Assembly (NCBI RefSeq): GCF_014651855.1
Contig: NZ_BMXR01000005.1
Coordinates: 1 to 64,000, forward strand
DNA: 64,000 nt
Origin: Saccharospirillum salsuginis
GTDB taxonomy: Bacteria > Pseudomonadota > Gammaproteobacteria > Pseudomonadales > Natronospirillaceae
Reading direction: 5' to 3'
The notes under the pieces were generated by a model that did no database searches, was not told the DNA's origin, and was given only the letters and a program-made list of their open reading frames with translations. The position numbers were made by a program, and so were the translations under genes. Shown here piece by piece: positions 54,425 through 62,645 of this stretch. Position 1 is the first letter of the stretch. Every line of letters begins with the position of its first letter.

Positions 54425-54866
54425 AATTTTACTGACGCAGGCGGTATTTCGACTACATTAGGTTACATTGAGGATACGACGGCGTTACAAGTGTTACTGT
54501 TTCCGCAAAAGTGTTACCGATACACACGCACAGAGAGTGTCACCCTTCCCTATATTGATCGGTTTTTAACCTATATTACGCAACTATCTGATTTTAAAGG
54601 GTTTTTAAAAACTGGCACGCAGACTGCAATCATAAGCGCACAACGATAAAGACACCCACAAACAAAAATAAGAACGGGTGAGATAAGAACGATAGGCGCC
54701 CATCCAAAAACAAGAACAAGGGCGCTGTTTTTATTAGAGAGGCCCGCCAAGAACAAAAACAGGGCCACTTAGTTACGAACCCCTCCTGCATGATTCCCGA
54801 TTTCTACTGATATCAAGTATCAAGCCCGGCTTGGCTGGATTCCTTTGACTGCGGTACACCTACCTC
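54425..54866. other. AT-rich intergenic region with short direct repeats
   Basis: About 440 bp of much lower GC than the rest of the window. AAGTGTTAC occurs twice 20-21 bp apart (about 54489 and 54510). CCTATATT occurs twice exactly 21 bp apart (54549, 54570). A run at 54655-54770 repeats AAAACAAGAAC-like units, and CGCTGTTTTT faces AAAAACAGGGC (about 54722-54772). A 65-residue hydrophobic minus-strand frame (54571-54768) has poor codon use and is not called. Helically phased repeats suggest protein binding. Confidence 0.5.
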
Positions 54867-54978
54867 GTAGGGCAGAAGAGCCGTAGGCGATATCTGCCGT
54901 TTCTACCGTGCCGATGGGTCATTGTATGGCTGGTCATCCTACCGACGGCAGATAACGCCCAAGGCTCTTCTGCCCTAC
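54867..54978. repeat. Long inverted repeat, family C copy 2
   Basis: Ends GTAGGGCAGAAGAGCC and GGCTCTTCTGCCCTAC, inner pair GATATCTGCCGT/ACGGCAGATA. The central part is unrelated to copy 1 (12988). Lies just past the 3' end of hemH. Confidence 0.85.
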
Positions 54979-55001
54979 AGTTTCACAGTCCGGTTCCAGC
55001 C

Positions 55002-56012
55002 TTAGCGCCAGCCGCCGAGCTCCTGTGTGACCAGTGCCTCGAGCATCTCGATGCTGTCATCACTGTCGTTCAGGCAGGGCAGTACGTCGTAACGCTCGCC
55101 ACCGGCCTCCTCGAAAATTTCCCGGCCTTCGATCGCGATTTCCTCGAGCGTCTCCACACAGTCGGTAACGAACCCCGGTGTGGCGACGGCGATATTGGTC
55201 ACGCCTTCTTTCGGCAACTGCGCCAGAACTTCCGCCGTATAGGGTTGCAGCCATTCGGTCGGGCCCAGCCGACTCTGGAAGGTGACTCTCACCCGGTCTT
55301 CGGGCCAACCCAGCGACTCGCGCAGCAAGCGGACTGTTTTCTGGCAGTGACAGTAATACGGGTCGCCCAGATCGAAGTACTTCTTGGGCAGACCGTGGAA
55401 GGACAGCACCAGAACCTCCGGTTCGCGTTCCAATTCGGCCAGCTGCCGTTGAATGCTGTGCGTCAAGGCCTGGATGTGGGCCGGGTGATCGTGCCAGGGG
55501 TGGGCCAGGCGCAAGGTCGGCTGCCAGCGCAGCTTTTTCAGGGCATCGAAGGTGGCGTCGGCGACCGAGGCGGAAGTCGTCGCCGAGTATTGCGGGTAGA
55601 GGGGTAACACCAGCAAGCGGTCGCAGCCCCGCTCGATCAGCGCGTCGATCCGATCGCGGATGGCGGGCGTGCCGTAACGCATGGCCCAATCCACCTCGAC
55701 ATCCGGCAGCCGCTCCTGGAGACGTTCGGCCTGGCGGCGGGTGTAATAGCGCAACGGGGACTCGTCCACATCCTTGAGCCAGATCTTGCGATAGGCTTCG
55801 GCCGATTTGCGCGGCCGGAACATCAGAATCGGCCCGTAGAGCACCGGCGCCCACAACAGCGGATGCAACTCGATGACACGACGGTCGGAGAGAAATTCCC
55901 TCAGGTAACGGCGCACACTGCGTGTGTCGGTGGCATCCGGCGTGCCCAGATTGACCAGTAGCACGCCGATGCGGCCGTGTTTGACGACGGGGTGTTGCTG
56001 GGGTTTGTTCAT
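55002..56012 (-). CDS. hemH: Ferrochelatase
   Basis: 336 aa from MNKPQQHPVVKHGRIGVLLVNLGTPDATD. Inserts Fe2+ into protoporphyrin IX, the last step of protohaem synthesis. Motifs: VLPLYPQYSATTSASV, VLSFHGLPKKYFDLGDPYYC (split; catalytic His in SFHGLP), TFQSRLGPTEWLQPYT and TPGFVTDCVETLEEI. An upstream ATG (56060) lacks homologous sequence. Together with hemJ and hemL it shows a complete protoporphyrin-dependent route is likely. Confidence 0.96.
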   Translation of the reverse strand: MNKPQQHPVVKHGRIGVLLVNLGTPDATDTRSVRRYLREFLSDRRVIELHPLLWAPVLYGPILMFRPRKSAEAYRKIWLKDVDESPLRYYTRRQAERLQERLPDVEVDWAMRYGTPAIRDRIDALIERGCDRLLVLPLYPQYSATTSASVADATFDALKKLRWQPTLRLAHPWHDHPAHIQALTHSIQRQLAELEREPEVLVLSFHGLPKKYFDLGDPYYCHCQKTVRLLRESLGWPEDRVRVTFQSRLGPTEWLQPYTAEVLAQLPKEGVTNIAVATPGFVTDCVETLEEIAIEGREIFEEAGGERYDVLPCLNDSDDSIEMLEALVTQELGGWR

Positions 56013-56252
56013 GCCACCTCTTTCTCTGCCGGGGGTTCGGATAGATAATTCTTGCGCCATGTTCGACTAAGGTCGCATTCTTATCGAATGCCGCCCATGT
56101 ACGGTTGATCCATGCCTGCGGATGACCGCGGATCATACCCAATCCGGCGGATTGGCGCATGGTTTGCCACGATCTAATGGACGACCGCATGGCGATGACA
56201 ATAACAACTTAAGTCTCGGAGTCCGCAGCGGGTGCTAGAACCCGCACCGGCT

Positions 56253-56348
56253 GCCGGGTAGACCTTTTCGGGGTCGCCGTGAACCCATCCATGGGGGCTT
56301 GACGGCCGCCGTCCTGGCGGCCCACATCCCCGAATAGGTCTACCCGGC
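56253..56348 (+). repeat. Family A three-way-junction repeat, copy A10
   Basis: Outer arms GCCGGGTAGACCTTTTCGGGG and CCCCGAATAGGTCTACCCGGC. Conserved hairpin CCCATCCATGGGGG; second hairpin GGCCGCC/GGCGGCC. Core plus. Closest relative is copy A5 (38941), from which it differs by lacking the ~15-bp arm insertion. Lies in the divergent gap between hemH and the CrbS-like gene. Confidence 0.92.
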
Positions 56349-56415
56349 ATCCGGCGCTAGCCTTCAGTGGTCTCCAAAACTTGAATAACAAAAACTCAAT
56401 GAGACACCGCCCGCG

Positions 56416-59400
56416 ATGAATGCCTGGTCCATTTTCAGTCTCGCCCTGGCCTATGTGGCCCTGCTGTTCGGCCTCGCCCTGTTTGGCGACCGTCAAAAGG
56501 AGCACCGCTGGCCCAATTGGGTGAACGCCACCATCTATTCCCTGTCGCTGGCGGTTTACTGCACCAGTTGGACCTATTACGGCGGTGTCGGCCGCGCCGC
56601 CAGTGGCGGCTGGGACTTCGTACCCATCTACCTGGGCCCCATCCTGGTCTTTGTCTTCGGTCGTTCACTGCTGCAGAAACTGGTCAAGGTCGGCAAGCGC
56701 CAGAACACCACCTCGATCGCGGACTTCCTGGCCTCGCGCTATGGCAAGCGCAACGGCATCGCCCTGCTGGTCACCGGTATTTGCACCCTGGCCGGCGTCC
56801 CCTACATCGCCCTGCAGTTGAAGGCCGTCTCCACCAGCCTGGAAGTCCTGACCGCACCGGGGCTGATCGAGCAGAGCGGCATATCCGATACCGCCCTGAT
56901 GGTGGCGCTGATCATGATCGGATTCGCCACCCTGTTCGGCACCCGCCAGGTCAATGTCTCCGAACATCATCGCGGCATGATGCTGGCCATCGCGTTCGAA
57001 TCCATGGTCAAACTGGCCGCCCTGATTACGCTGGCCCTGTTCGTTGTATTCGTCTTCTTCACCGGCCCCGCCGAATTCGGGACCGCCTACCGCAATCTGG
57101 GTGTCTTCGACTGGCAAGGCCCCTCGCTGAATTTCATTACCCAGCTGATTCTGGCGTCCGGCGCCATCCTGGTCCTGCCGCGCCAGTTCCACGTTACTGT
57201 GGTGGAGAACACCGACCTGCGCCACGTCAACGTTGCTCGCTGGGTGTTTCCGATCTACCTGACGCTGATCAGCCTGGTCATCCTGCCGATCACCGTGGCC
57301 GGCCTGTCGCTGTTTCCGTCGGACGCCGTCAATGCCGACACCTATGTGCTGTTGATCCCCCAGTCGACGGAACAGAACTGGTTGAGCCTGCTGATGTTCA
57401 TCGGCGGGTTCTCGGCGTCGACGGCGATGATCGTCATCACCACCCTGACACTGTCGACCATGCTCAGCAACGATGTCGTATTGCCGCTGATCATGAAGCG
57501 CCGGCTCAGCGAGCCGAACGCCCAGGTCGGGCCCCTGCTGATCCTGGTGCGACGCATCGCCATCGTGGCCGTGATTCTGGCCGCCTGGCTTTACCATCAC
57601 AGTTTCGGCGGCATCGACGAGTTGTCGACGATCGGCCTGCTGGCGTTTTCACTGGTGGTGCAGTTGATCCCGGCCATGCTCGGCGGCCTGTACTGGCGCA
57701 AGGGCAACGCCTTCGGCGCGTACGCCGGCATGATCGCCGGCACACTGATGTGGGCCTGGACATTGATGGTGCCCACCCTGGTACGCTCCACCATGTTGCC
57801 CAATACCCTGCTCGAACAGGGTTTGTTCGGCCTCGACTGGCTGCGCCCGGAAGCCCTGTTCGGCTTCGAATTCTCCGATACGCTCAGCCACGGCGTCTTC
57901 TTCAGCCTACTGATCAACACCACCCTCTATGTGATGCTGTCGCGGCGCACCCTGCCTTCGCTGAACGACCGCATGCAGGCGGCCGCCTACGTCAACATGG
58001 ACGAGCACCTGCACCATCCGGAACAGATTCCGAAGAAGATCAACATCCGCATCGCCGATCTGATGTCCATGCTCGAGCGCTTCGCCGGCGCGCCGCGTAC
58101 GCGCGAACTGGTGGAAGACTTCGAACGGGTCAACCACCTGCGTCTGCACGCCCAGGACGTGCCCGGAGCCGACTTCATCCGCTACGTCGAACGCACCCTG
58201 GCCGGGGTCATCGGTGCCAGCTCGGCGCGGGCGATGATGCACTCGGCCCTGTCCGGACGACATCTGAATTTCGAGGACGTGGTCACCTTCTTCGACGAAA
58301 CCACCCAGGCGATCCAGTTCAACCAGCGCGTCCTGTCCGCCACCCTGGAAAACCTCGACCACGGCGTCTCGGTGATCGACCGCGACATGCGCCTGGTCGC
58401 CTGGAACCGCAAATACTTGGAGATGTACCAGTATCCCAAGGGCATGATCCGCGTCGGCGTGCCGGTGGAAACCCTGGTGCGCTACAACGCCGAACACGGC
58501 GAATGCGGCCCCGGCGCGCCCGAGGAACATGTGCGCCGCCGTCTCGATCATCTGAAACAGGGGTCGTCGCACCGCTTTATTCGCGTCCGGCGCAACGGCT
58601 CGGTCATCGAAATGCGCGGCAACCCCCTGCCCGGCGGTGGTTTTGTCACCACCTTCAACGACATCACCGAATTCGTGCGCGCCCAGGACGACCTCGAAGA
58701 AGCCAAAAACTCACTGGAAGCCCGGGTCGCCGAACGCACCGAAGCCCTGCGCGAAGAGATCAAGGAACGCGAACGCGCCGAAGACGCCCTGCGCGCCGCC
58801 AAGAGCGAAGCCGAACGCGCCAACGCCAGCAAAACCCGCTTCCTCGCGCTCGCCAGTCACGACATCCTGCAGCCGCTGAATGCGGCCCGACTCTATGCCG
58901 CGTCACTCAGCGACCAGTGGCCCGGCGACAACACCCTGCAAAAACTCGACGACTCGCTGCGCACCACCGAAGAATTGATGTCCACCCTGCTGGAAATCGC
59001 CCGGCTCGACGGCAACGAACAACCCGTCGACCCGGAACCGGTCGACCTCGGCGACCTGTTCGACAGCATCGCCAACGAATTCGCCCCCGTGGCCGGGGAA
59101 AAGGGCCTCACCCTGCGCATTCGTCCCAGCTCGCTCAGCGCCTTGTCCGTGCCCAATTCCCTGCGCCGCATCGTGCAGAACCTGGTCTCCAACGCCATCA
59201 AATACACCCGCCAGGGCGGCGTCCTGCTTGGCGCCCGGGTACGCGGCGACCGGGTCATCATCCAGGTCTGGGACACCGGCCTCGGTATCGACCGACCCGA
59301 CCTGCAACGCATCTTCAACGACTTTACCCGGCTCGACCAGCACAGCCAGGAAGCCCAGGGTGTCGGTCTCGGCCTCGGCGTCGTCACCCGGCTCAGCCAA

Positions 59401-59886
59401 TTGCTGAACCACCCCATCTCTGTCAAATCCCGCCCCGGTTTCGGCTCCTGCTTCGAAGTCAGCGTTCCCCGGGCCACCCGCGCCAAGGTCGTCTCCCTCA
59501 CCACCGCCAGCACCGGCCGAGACACCAACGACTTCGCCTTCCGCGTCCTGGTCATCGATAACGAACCGCAAAACGTCGACGCCCTCGTCACCCTGCTGCA
59601 ACGCTGGGGCTGCCAGACCCAATTCGCAGTCAGCGCCGACGACGCGCTACAAGCCGACTGCCCCGATCTGGTTTTGCTCGACTACCACCTGGGCGAGACC
59701 GACACCGGCCTCAGTCTCTACCCCCGCCTGACAGAACACTGGCAACAGACCGTACCTGGTATTCTCATCACCGCCCATCCGGACGAAGAATTGCGCGGTA
59801 AGGCTGAGGCGCTGGGACTGGGATTCTTGCGGAAACCGGTAAAGCCGGCGACGTTGAGGTCGTTGTTGAGAGCTCAGGTCGGCTAA
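56416..59886 (+). CDS. crbS: SLC5-type hybrid sensor histidine kinase, CrbS/MxtR-like
   Basis: 1156 aa. Residues ~1-490 form a Na+/solute symporter-like membrane domain of 13 segments (beginning FSLALAYVALLFGLALFGDRQ). A PAS domain (about 636-765, LENLDHGVSVIDRDMRLVAWNRKYLEMY split), coiled coil, HisKA with H815 in ALASHDILQPLNAARLY, ATPase domain (IVQNLVSNAIKYT; GVGLGLGVV) and receiver (phospho-acceptor D1089 in LVLLDYHLGE) follow. CrbS/MxtR kinases sense acetate and, with CrbR/ErdR, switch on acs. Both those genes are within 7 kb here, which supports the call. Confidence 0.88.
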   Translation: MNAWSIFSLALAYVALLFGLALFGDRQKEHRWPNWVNATIYSLSLAVYCTSWTYYGGVGRAASGGWDFVPIYLGPILVFVFGRSLLQKLVKVGKRQNTTSIADFLASRYGKRNGIALLVTGICTLAGVPYIALQLKAVSTSLEVLTAPGLIEQSGISDTALMVALIMIGFATLFGTRQVNVSEHHRGMMLAIAFESMVKLAALITLALFVVFVFFTGPAEFGTAYRNLGVFDWQGPSLNFITQLILASGAILVLPRQFHVTVVENTDLRHVNVARWVFPIYLTLISLVILPITVAGLSLFPSDAVNADTYVLLIPQSTEQNWLSLLMFIGGFSASTAMIVITTLTLSTMLSNDVVLPLIMKRRLSEPNAQVGPLLILVRRIAIVAVILAAWLYHHSFGGIDELSTIGLLAFSLVVQLIPAMLGGLYWRKGNAFGAYAGMIAGTLMWAWTLMVPTLVRSTMLPNTLLEQGLFGLDWLRPEALFGFEFSDTLSHGVFFSLLINTTLYVMLSRRTLPSLNDRMQAAAYVNMDEHLHHPEQIPKKINIRIADLMSMLERFAGAPRTRELVEDFERVNHLRLHAQDVPGADFIRYVERTLAGVIGASSARAMMHSALSGRHLNFEDVVTFFDETTQAIQFNQRVLSATLENLDHGVSVIDRDMRLVAWNRKYLEMYQYPKGMIRVGVPVETLVRYNAEHGECGPGAPEEHVRRRLDHLKQGSSHRFIRVRRNGSVIEMRGNPLPGGGFVTTFNDITEFVRAQDDLEEAKNSLEARVAERTEALREEIKERERAEDALRAAKSEAERANASKTRFLALASHDILQPLNAARLYAASLSDQWPGDNTLQKLDDSLRTTEELMSTLLEIARLDGNEQPVDPEPVDLGDLFDSIANEFAPVAGEKGLTLRIRPSSLSALSVPNSLRRIVQNLVSNAIKYTRQGGVLLGARVRGDRVIIQVWDTGLGIDRPDLQRIFNDFTRLDQHSQEAQGVGLGLGVVTRLSQLLNHPISVKSRPGFGSCFEVSVPRATRAKVVSLTTASTGRDTNDFAFRVLVIDNEPQNVDALVTLLQRWGCQTQFAVSADDALQADCPDLVLLDYHLGETDTGLSLYPRLTEHWQQTVPGILITAHPDEELRGKAEALGLGFLRKPVKPATLRSLLRAQVG

Positions 59887-59953
59887 ACCGGCGACAGGGA
59901 TGAGTAGGATAAATGTGACGAAGAATTAGTTGCGGGAGAAACCACAGTGACAA

Positions 59954-60080
59954 GCGCCTGGTGCCGGGAGTGGCTCTCAGGGATGTGCGAGGCATGGACT
60001 GGTGCGCCAGCCCGGTCCGAGGTCAAGCCTCCATGGACGGATTCAAGGCGACCCTGAGAGCCACTCCCGGCACCAGACGC
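59954..60080 (-). repeat. Family A three-way-junction repeat, copy A11
   Basis: 29-bp outer arms (GCGCCTGGTGCCGGGAGTGG... and complement, one mismatch). The conserved hairpin reads TCCGTCCATGGA, i.e. the outer C-G pair is T-A here, a compensatory change shared with A12. Core orientation is minus. Confidence 0.9.
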
Positions 60081-60213
60081 GGACCATTGGCACCATTAAC
60101 CACTGGCACAAAAATCAAACAACCGTTTGAAGTGATTCTTCAAGATGAGACCTGTTCCTCTGAACTTAAGAATAGTTTCAGATAAATTGGAATCGTCGAG
60201 GAGGAATAACAAG

Positions 60214-60606
60214 ATGCAAAAATTGCACGTACTGACGCGGGTGCCCGAGCATATCGTGGACACCCCATCGCATATCACCGGCCAGCAACGCTGGCAACGA
60301 AGCTACAACGTCGCCGGCTGGATCCGCTTCGAACGGCAGGATGACAGCCCGGTCCGTCTGCTGTTGCGTGTACAGGACGCCGCCGGCGCCCGGGACGTAC
60401 CGGTCGACAACACCAAGTTGAACAGCAAAACACTGCTGCTCTCCGGGGTTGCCAACCTCAAACTCACCGGTCGCATCGAACGCATGGAACTGTTGCTGCA
60501 AAGCGAGCACGACACCCACAGCGTCGACGAACTCTTTGTTCAGCCGGTCAAGGAGAAAGCCAAAACCAACCCCGCCCGGCGCGTCACTTGGGGCGTCTCG
60601 GAATAA
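60214..60606 (+). CDS. Hypothetical protein (130 aa) in the crbS-acs region
   Basis: ATG 8 nt after GAGGAG. Soluble, beta-rich by appearance (VAGWIRFERQDDSPVRLLLRVQDAAG; TLLLSGVANLKLTGRIERMELLLQ), basic tail. No family recognised. It begins 327 bp after crbS with family A copy A11 between, so a separate promoter is likely. It is convergent with the 80-aa gene. Confidence 0.65.
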   Translation: MQKLHVLTRVPEHIVDTPSHITGQQRWQRSYNVAGWIRFERQDDSPVRLLLRVQDAAGARDVPVDNTKLNSKTLLLSGVANLKLTGRIERMELLLQSEHDTHSVDELFVQPVKEKAKTNPARRVTWGVSE

Positions 60607-60625
60607 CGCCCCTGTCAAATGTCGC

Positions 60626-60868
60626 TCAGCGACGCTCCACCACATCCGTCAGAATGGGAGGTTCCGGGTCAGTGTCCTCGGCGAGAGGGCGTTTCGCCGG
60701 CTCCCGTTCATGCACGAGACTCTCCGGTACGGTATCGAACTCCAGCCCGGTCGTCCGCTTCAGATGCTCCAGAGCCAATTCCGGGCGAACCTGGTAGATG
60801 TGGACGACCTTGTTGTCGGTGCGCGTGCTGGTTGTCTGACGGGCGGCACCTTTCCGGCTGGCTGACAT
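60626..60868 (-). CDS. Small hypothetical protein (80 aa) with sigma-54 promoter
   Basis: From MSASRKGAARQTTSTRTDNK, with GGGGAG 7 nt upstream. Basic N-terminus, then VVHIYQVRPELALEHLKRTTGLEFDTVPESL and an acidic, proline-rich C-terminus. No family recognised. A near-consensus sigma-54 promoter at 60916-60932 would give a ~37-nt leader. A longer frame from 60949 lies across that promoter and is rejected. Confidence 0.6.
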   Translation of the reverse strand: MSASRKGAARQTTSTRTDNKVVHIYQVRPELALEHLKRTTGLEFDTVPESLVHEREPAKRPLAEDTDPEPPILTDVVERR

Positions 60869-60915
60869 GGCTTGCTCCCCTGTCCTATTAAGTCCGATAC
60901 AACTGACTGTAATGT

Positions 60916-60932
60916 TGCCAAATGCGTGCCAA
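60916..60932 (-). promoter_or_regulatory. Sigma-54 (RpoN) -24/-12 promoter
   Basis: The minus strand reads TTGGCACGCATTTGGCA, against the consensus YTGGCACG-N4-TTGCW: all of TGGCACG matches, GC is correctly 12 bp from GG, and only one T in the -12 element differs. The start would be near 60905. No other match as good was noticed in the window. An enhancer-binding site was not identified. Confidence 0.7.
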
Positions 60933-61138
60933 CCCGCCGGAACATCCATTTAACTCCGGGAGTGGCGCGCGAAATCACGACAATCGACACTCGGCAACGA
61001 TGACAACCACCATGGTAGCGGGCCCGGCTGAACCGGGCATGAATTGACCGGGATAGAAGGGAAGGTGGGCTCTCGCCCGCAGGTCGAATATAAAATCCCG
61101 CGTGCCCCCGGGGATGGGACAGGATGTGACGCGGAGCG

Positions 61139-61801
61139 TCACCCTCCGCCGGACAGGGAGGGATCGCTTTCCAGAGCCAGACGGTTCATCAGAATCACCG
61201 CCTGGGTGCGGTTCAACACGCCCAGTTTGCGGAAAATGGCCGTGACGTGCGCCTTGACGGTCGCCTCGGATATGTTCAGATCGTACGCGATCTGCTTGTT
61301 CAGCCGGCCCTGTTGCAATTGCTGGAGTACGCGCAATTGCTGGTCGGTCAGGTCGTTCACGCGCCGGGCGATGTCCACCAGATCGTCTTCTTCCTCCACC
61401 GGCGGCAGATTCTCGGGCCAGATTTCATCTCCTTCGAGCACCGTCAGGACCGCCCGGCGAATCTCATCGGTCGGAGCCGACTTGGTGATGAATCCCAGGG
61501 CGCCGAACGCCCGGGTCCGGGCGATGATGTTGGGCTCGTCGCTGCCTGAAATGACCACCACCGGCACTTCGGGGAATTCCTTGCGGATCTGGATCAGTCC
61601 GAAAAAGCCCTCGCTACCGGGCATGCGCAAATCGAGCAGCAACAGATCAAGATCCGGGCTGCTTTGCAGGTGGGACAGGGTCTCGTCCAGGGTGGACGCC
61701 AATTCGATGCGGCTTTCGGCCAGTCTGTCCTGGCGCAGGGCCATCATCAGGGCATCCCTGAACAGGGGGTGATCATCGGCGATTAACAACTGATAGGCCA
61801 T
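61139..61801 (-). CDS. crbR: NarL/LuxR-type response regulator, CrbR/ErdR-like
   Basis: 220 aa. Receiver domain with D9/D10 and phospho-acceptor D57 in LLLLDLRMPG; C-terminal LuxR HTH (about 150-205: LTDQQLRVLQQLQQGRLNKQIAYDLNISEATVKAHVTAIF split). Matches the AgmR/ErdR class that pairs with SLC5-type hybrid kinases. It lies between crbS and the acetyl-CoA synthetase gene, its expected target, and on the same strand as the latter. Confidence 0.9.
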   Translation of the reverse strand: MAYQLLIADDHPLFRDALMMALRQDRLAESRIELASTLDETLSHLQSSPDLDLLLLDLRMPGSEGFFGLIQIRKEFPEVPVVVISGSDEPNIIARTRAFGALGFITKSAPTDEIRRAVLTVLEGDEIWPENLPPVEEEDDLVDIARRVNDLTDQQLRVLQQLQQGRLNKQIAYDLNISEATVKAHVTAIFRKLGVLNRTQAVILMNRLALESDPSLSGGG

Positions 61802-61829
61802 GGTCGTTTCCTGAGCCCAGTGGGCTGGT

Positions 61830-62327
61830 TCAATTTACCGGGTCACCATAGAGATAACCGGAACAATTGGAGAGTTCAAACAGTATTCGGGCAAACCCTG
61901 TGGTTAATCGGGGGATGGTTTGACCCAGCTCAAGTCGGGCGGATTCATCGGCGCTGCGCACCCAGGTCGATACCTGTTCTTCCGTCTTATCCAGGGTGCT
62001 CTGCATGGTTTCCAGTGTGGCGCCAAGATCCAGCGATGGCGAATAGCCGGGTGCCTGGGGCAACTCCCCGGTCGCACAGGCACGCGTTCGGTTGGCCAGA
62101 CGCTCGGCCATGTCCGCGTAGACTCGGAATTCACGCTGATAGTGCTGTCGGAAGGTGGTGGAATCCAGACCCAGGCTGTCCCGCTGCTCCCATTGCTGAT
62201 GCAACCGGCTCGGCGTCTCCAGCGTCAGGTTACTGAAGCTGTCCAGCAATTCGGTGGATTCGGTAGCATTGGCCGGCAACCAGGCGCTGATGCCACACAC
62301 CAGAAGCCATCCTGTGATTCTCGCCAT
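61830..62327 (-). CDS. Hypothetical periplasmic protein (165 aa)
   Basis: Signal peptide MARITGWLLVCGISAWLPANA. Mature part is mainly helical, with two cysteines (TRACATG and ELSNCSGY) that could form a disulfide. No family recognised. It is 28 bp upstream of crbR on the same strand, so the two probably share a transcript. Confidence 0.7.
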   Translation of the reverse strand: MARITGWLLVCGISAWLPANATESTELLDSFSNLTLETPSRLHQQWEQRDSLGLDSTTFRQHYQREFRVYADMAERLANRTRACATGELPQAPGYSPSLDLGATLETMQSTLDKTEEQVSTWVRSADESARLELGQTIPRLTTGFARILFELSNCSGYLYGDPVN

Positions 62328-62455
62328 CTATTTTGTTGTTGTGATGGATGATGACCCAAGTGTCGCGCGTTTTGCCGTCGGTGTGAACCGCTTTCCTCTC
62401 AGAGTTCGAATTCAAGTTTCGGAGTTCGGGTCGGCCGGGAGGCAGTGGCCCGCGT

Positions 62456-62560
62456 CGGCTGCCGGGGGCACCCCTGTGGGGTCGGCGTAAATCCATCCAT
62501 GGAGCCTAGACCGCAGCATCCCTGCTGCGGACTTCCCCACAGGGGTGCCCCCGGCAGCCG
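62456..62560 (+). repeat. Family A three-way-junction repeat, copy A12
   Basis: Outer arms CGGCTGCCGGGGGCACCCC and complement, perfect over ~26 bp. Conserved hairpin TCCATCCATGGA shows the same paired change as A11. Second hairpin CCGCAGC/GCTGCGG. Core plus. A further inverted pair flanks it: TTCGAATTCAAGT (62405-62417) and ACTTGAATTCGAA (62588-62600). Confidence 0.92.
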
Positions 62561-62645
62561 CCGCTTGTCTGAACGACTAGCGCCAAGACTTGAATTCGAA
62601 TACCGGAAGACGGAGCTCAGTCTGGCCGAGCTCCATTAGGTACCC

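Noticed and set aside
54571..54768. 65-residue hydrophobic minus-strand frame
   Set aside because: It lies in AT-rich repeats, has no ribosome site and no recognisable protein. A real membrane peptide cannot be excluded.
11042..62560. Family A as ordinary Rho-independent terminators
   Set aside because: They lack T-runs, contain a conserved asymmetric core, occur in both orientations and lie in divergent gaps (for example rpiA-ilvA and hemH-crbS) as well as convergent ones.
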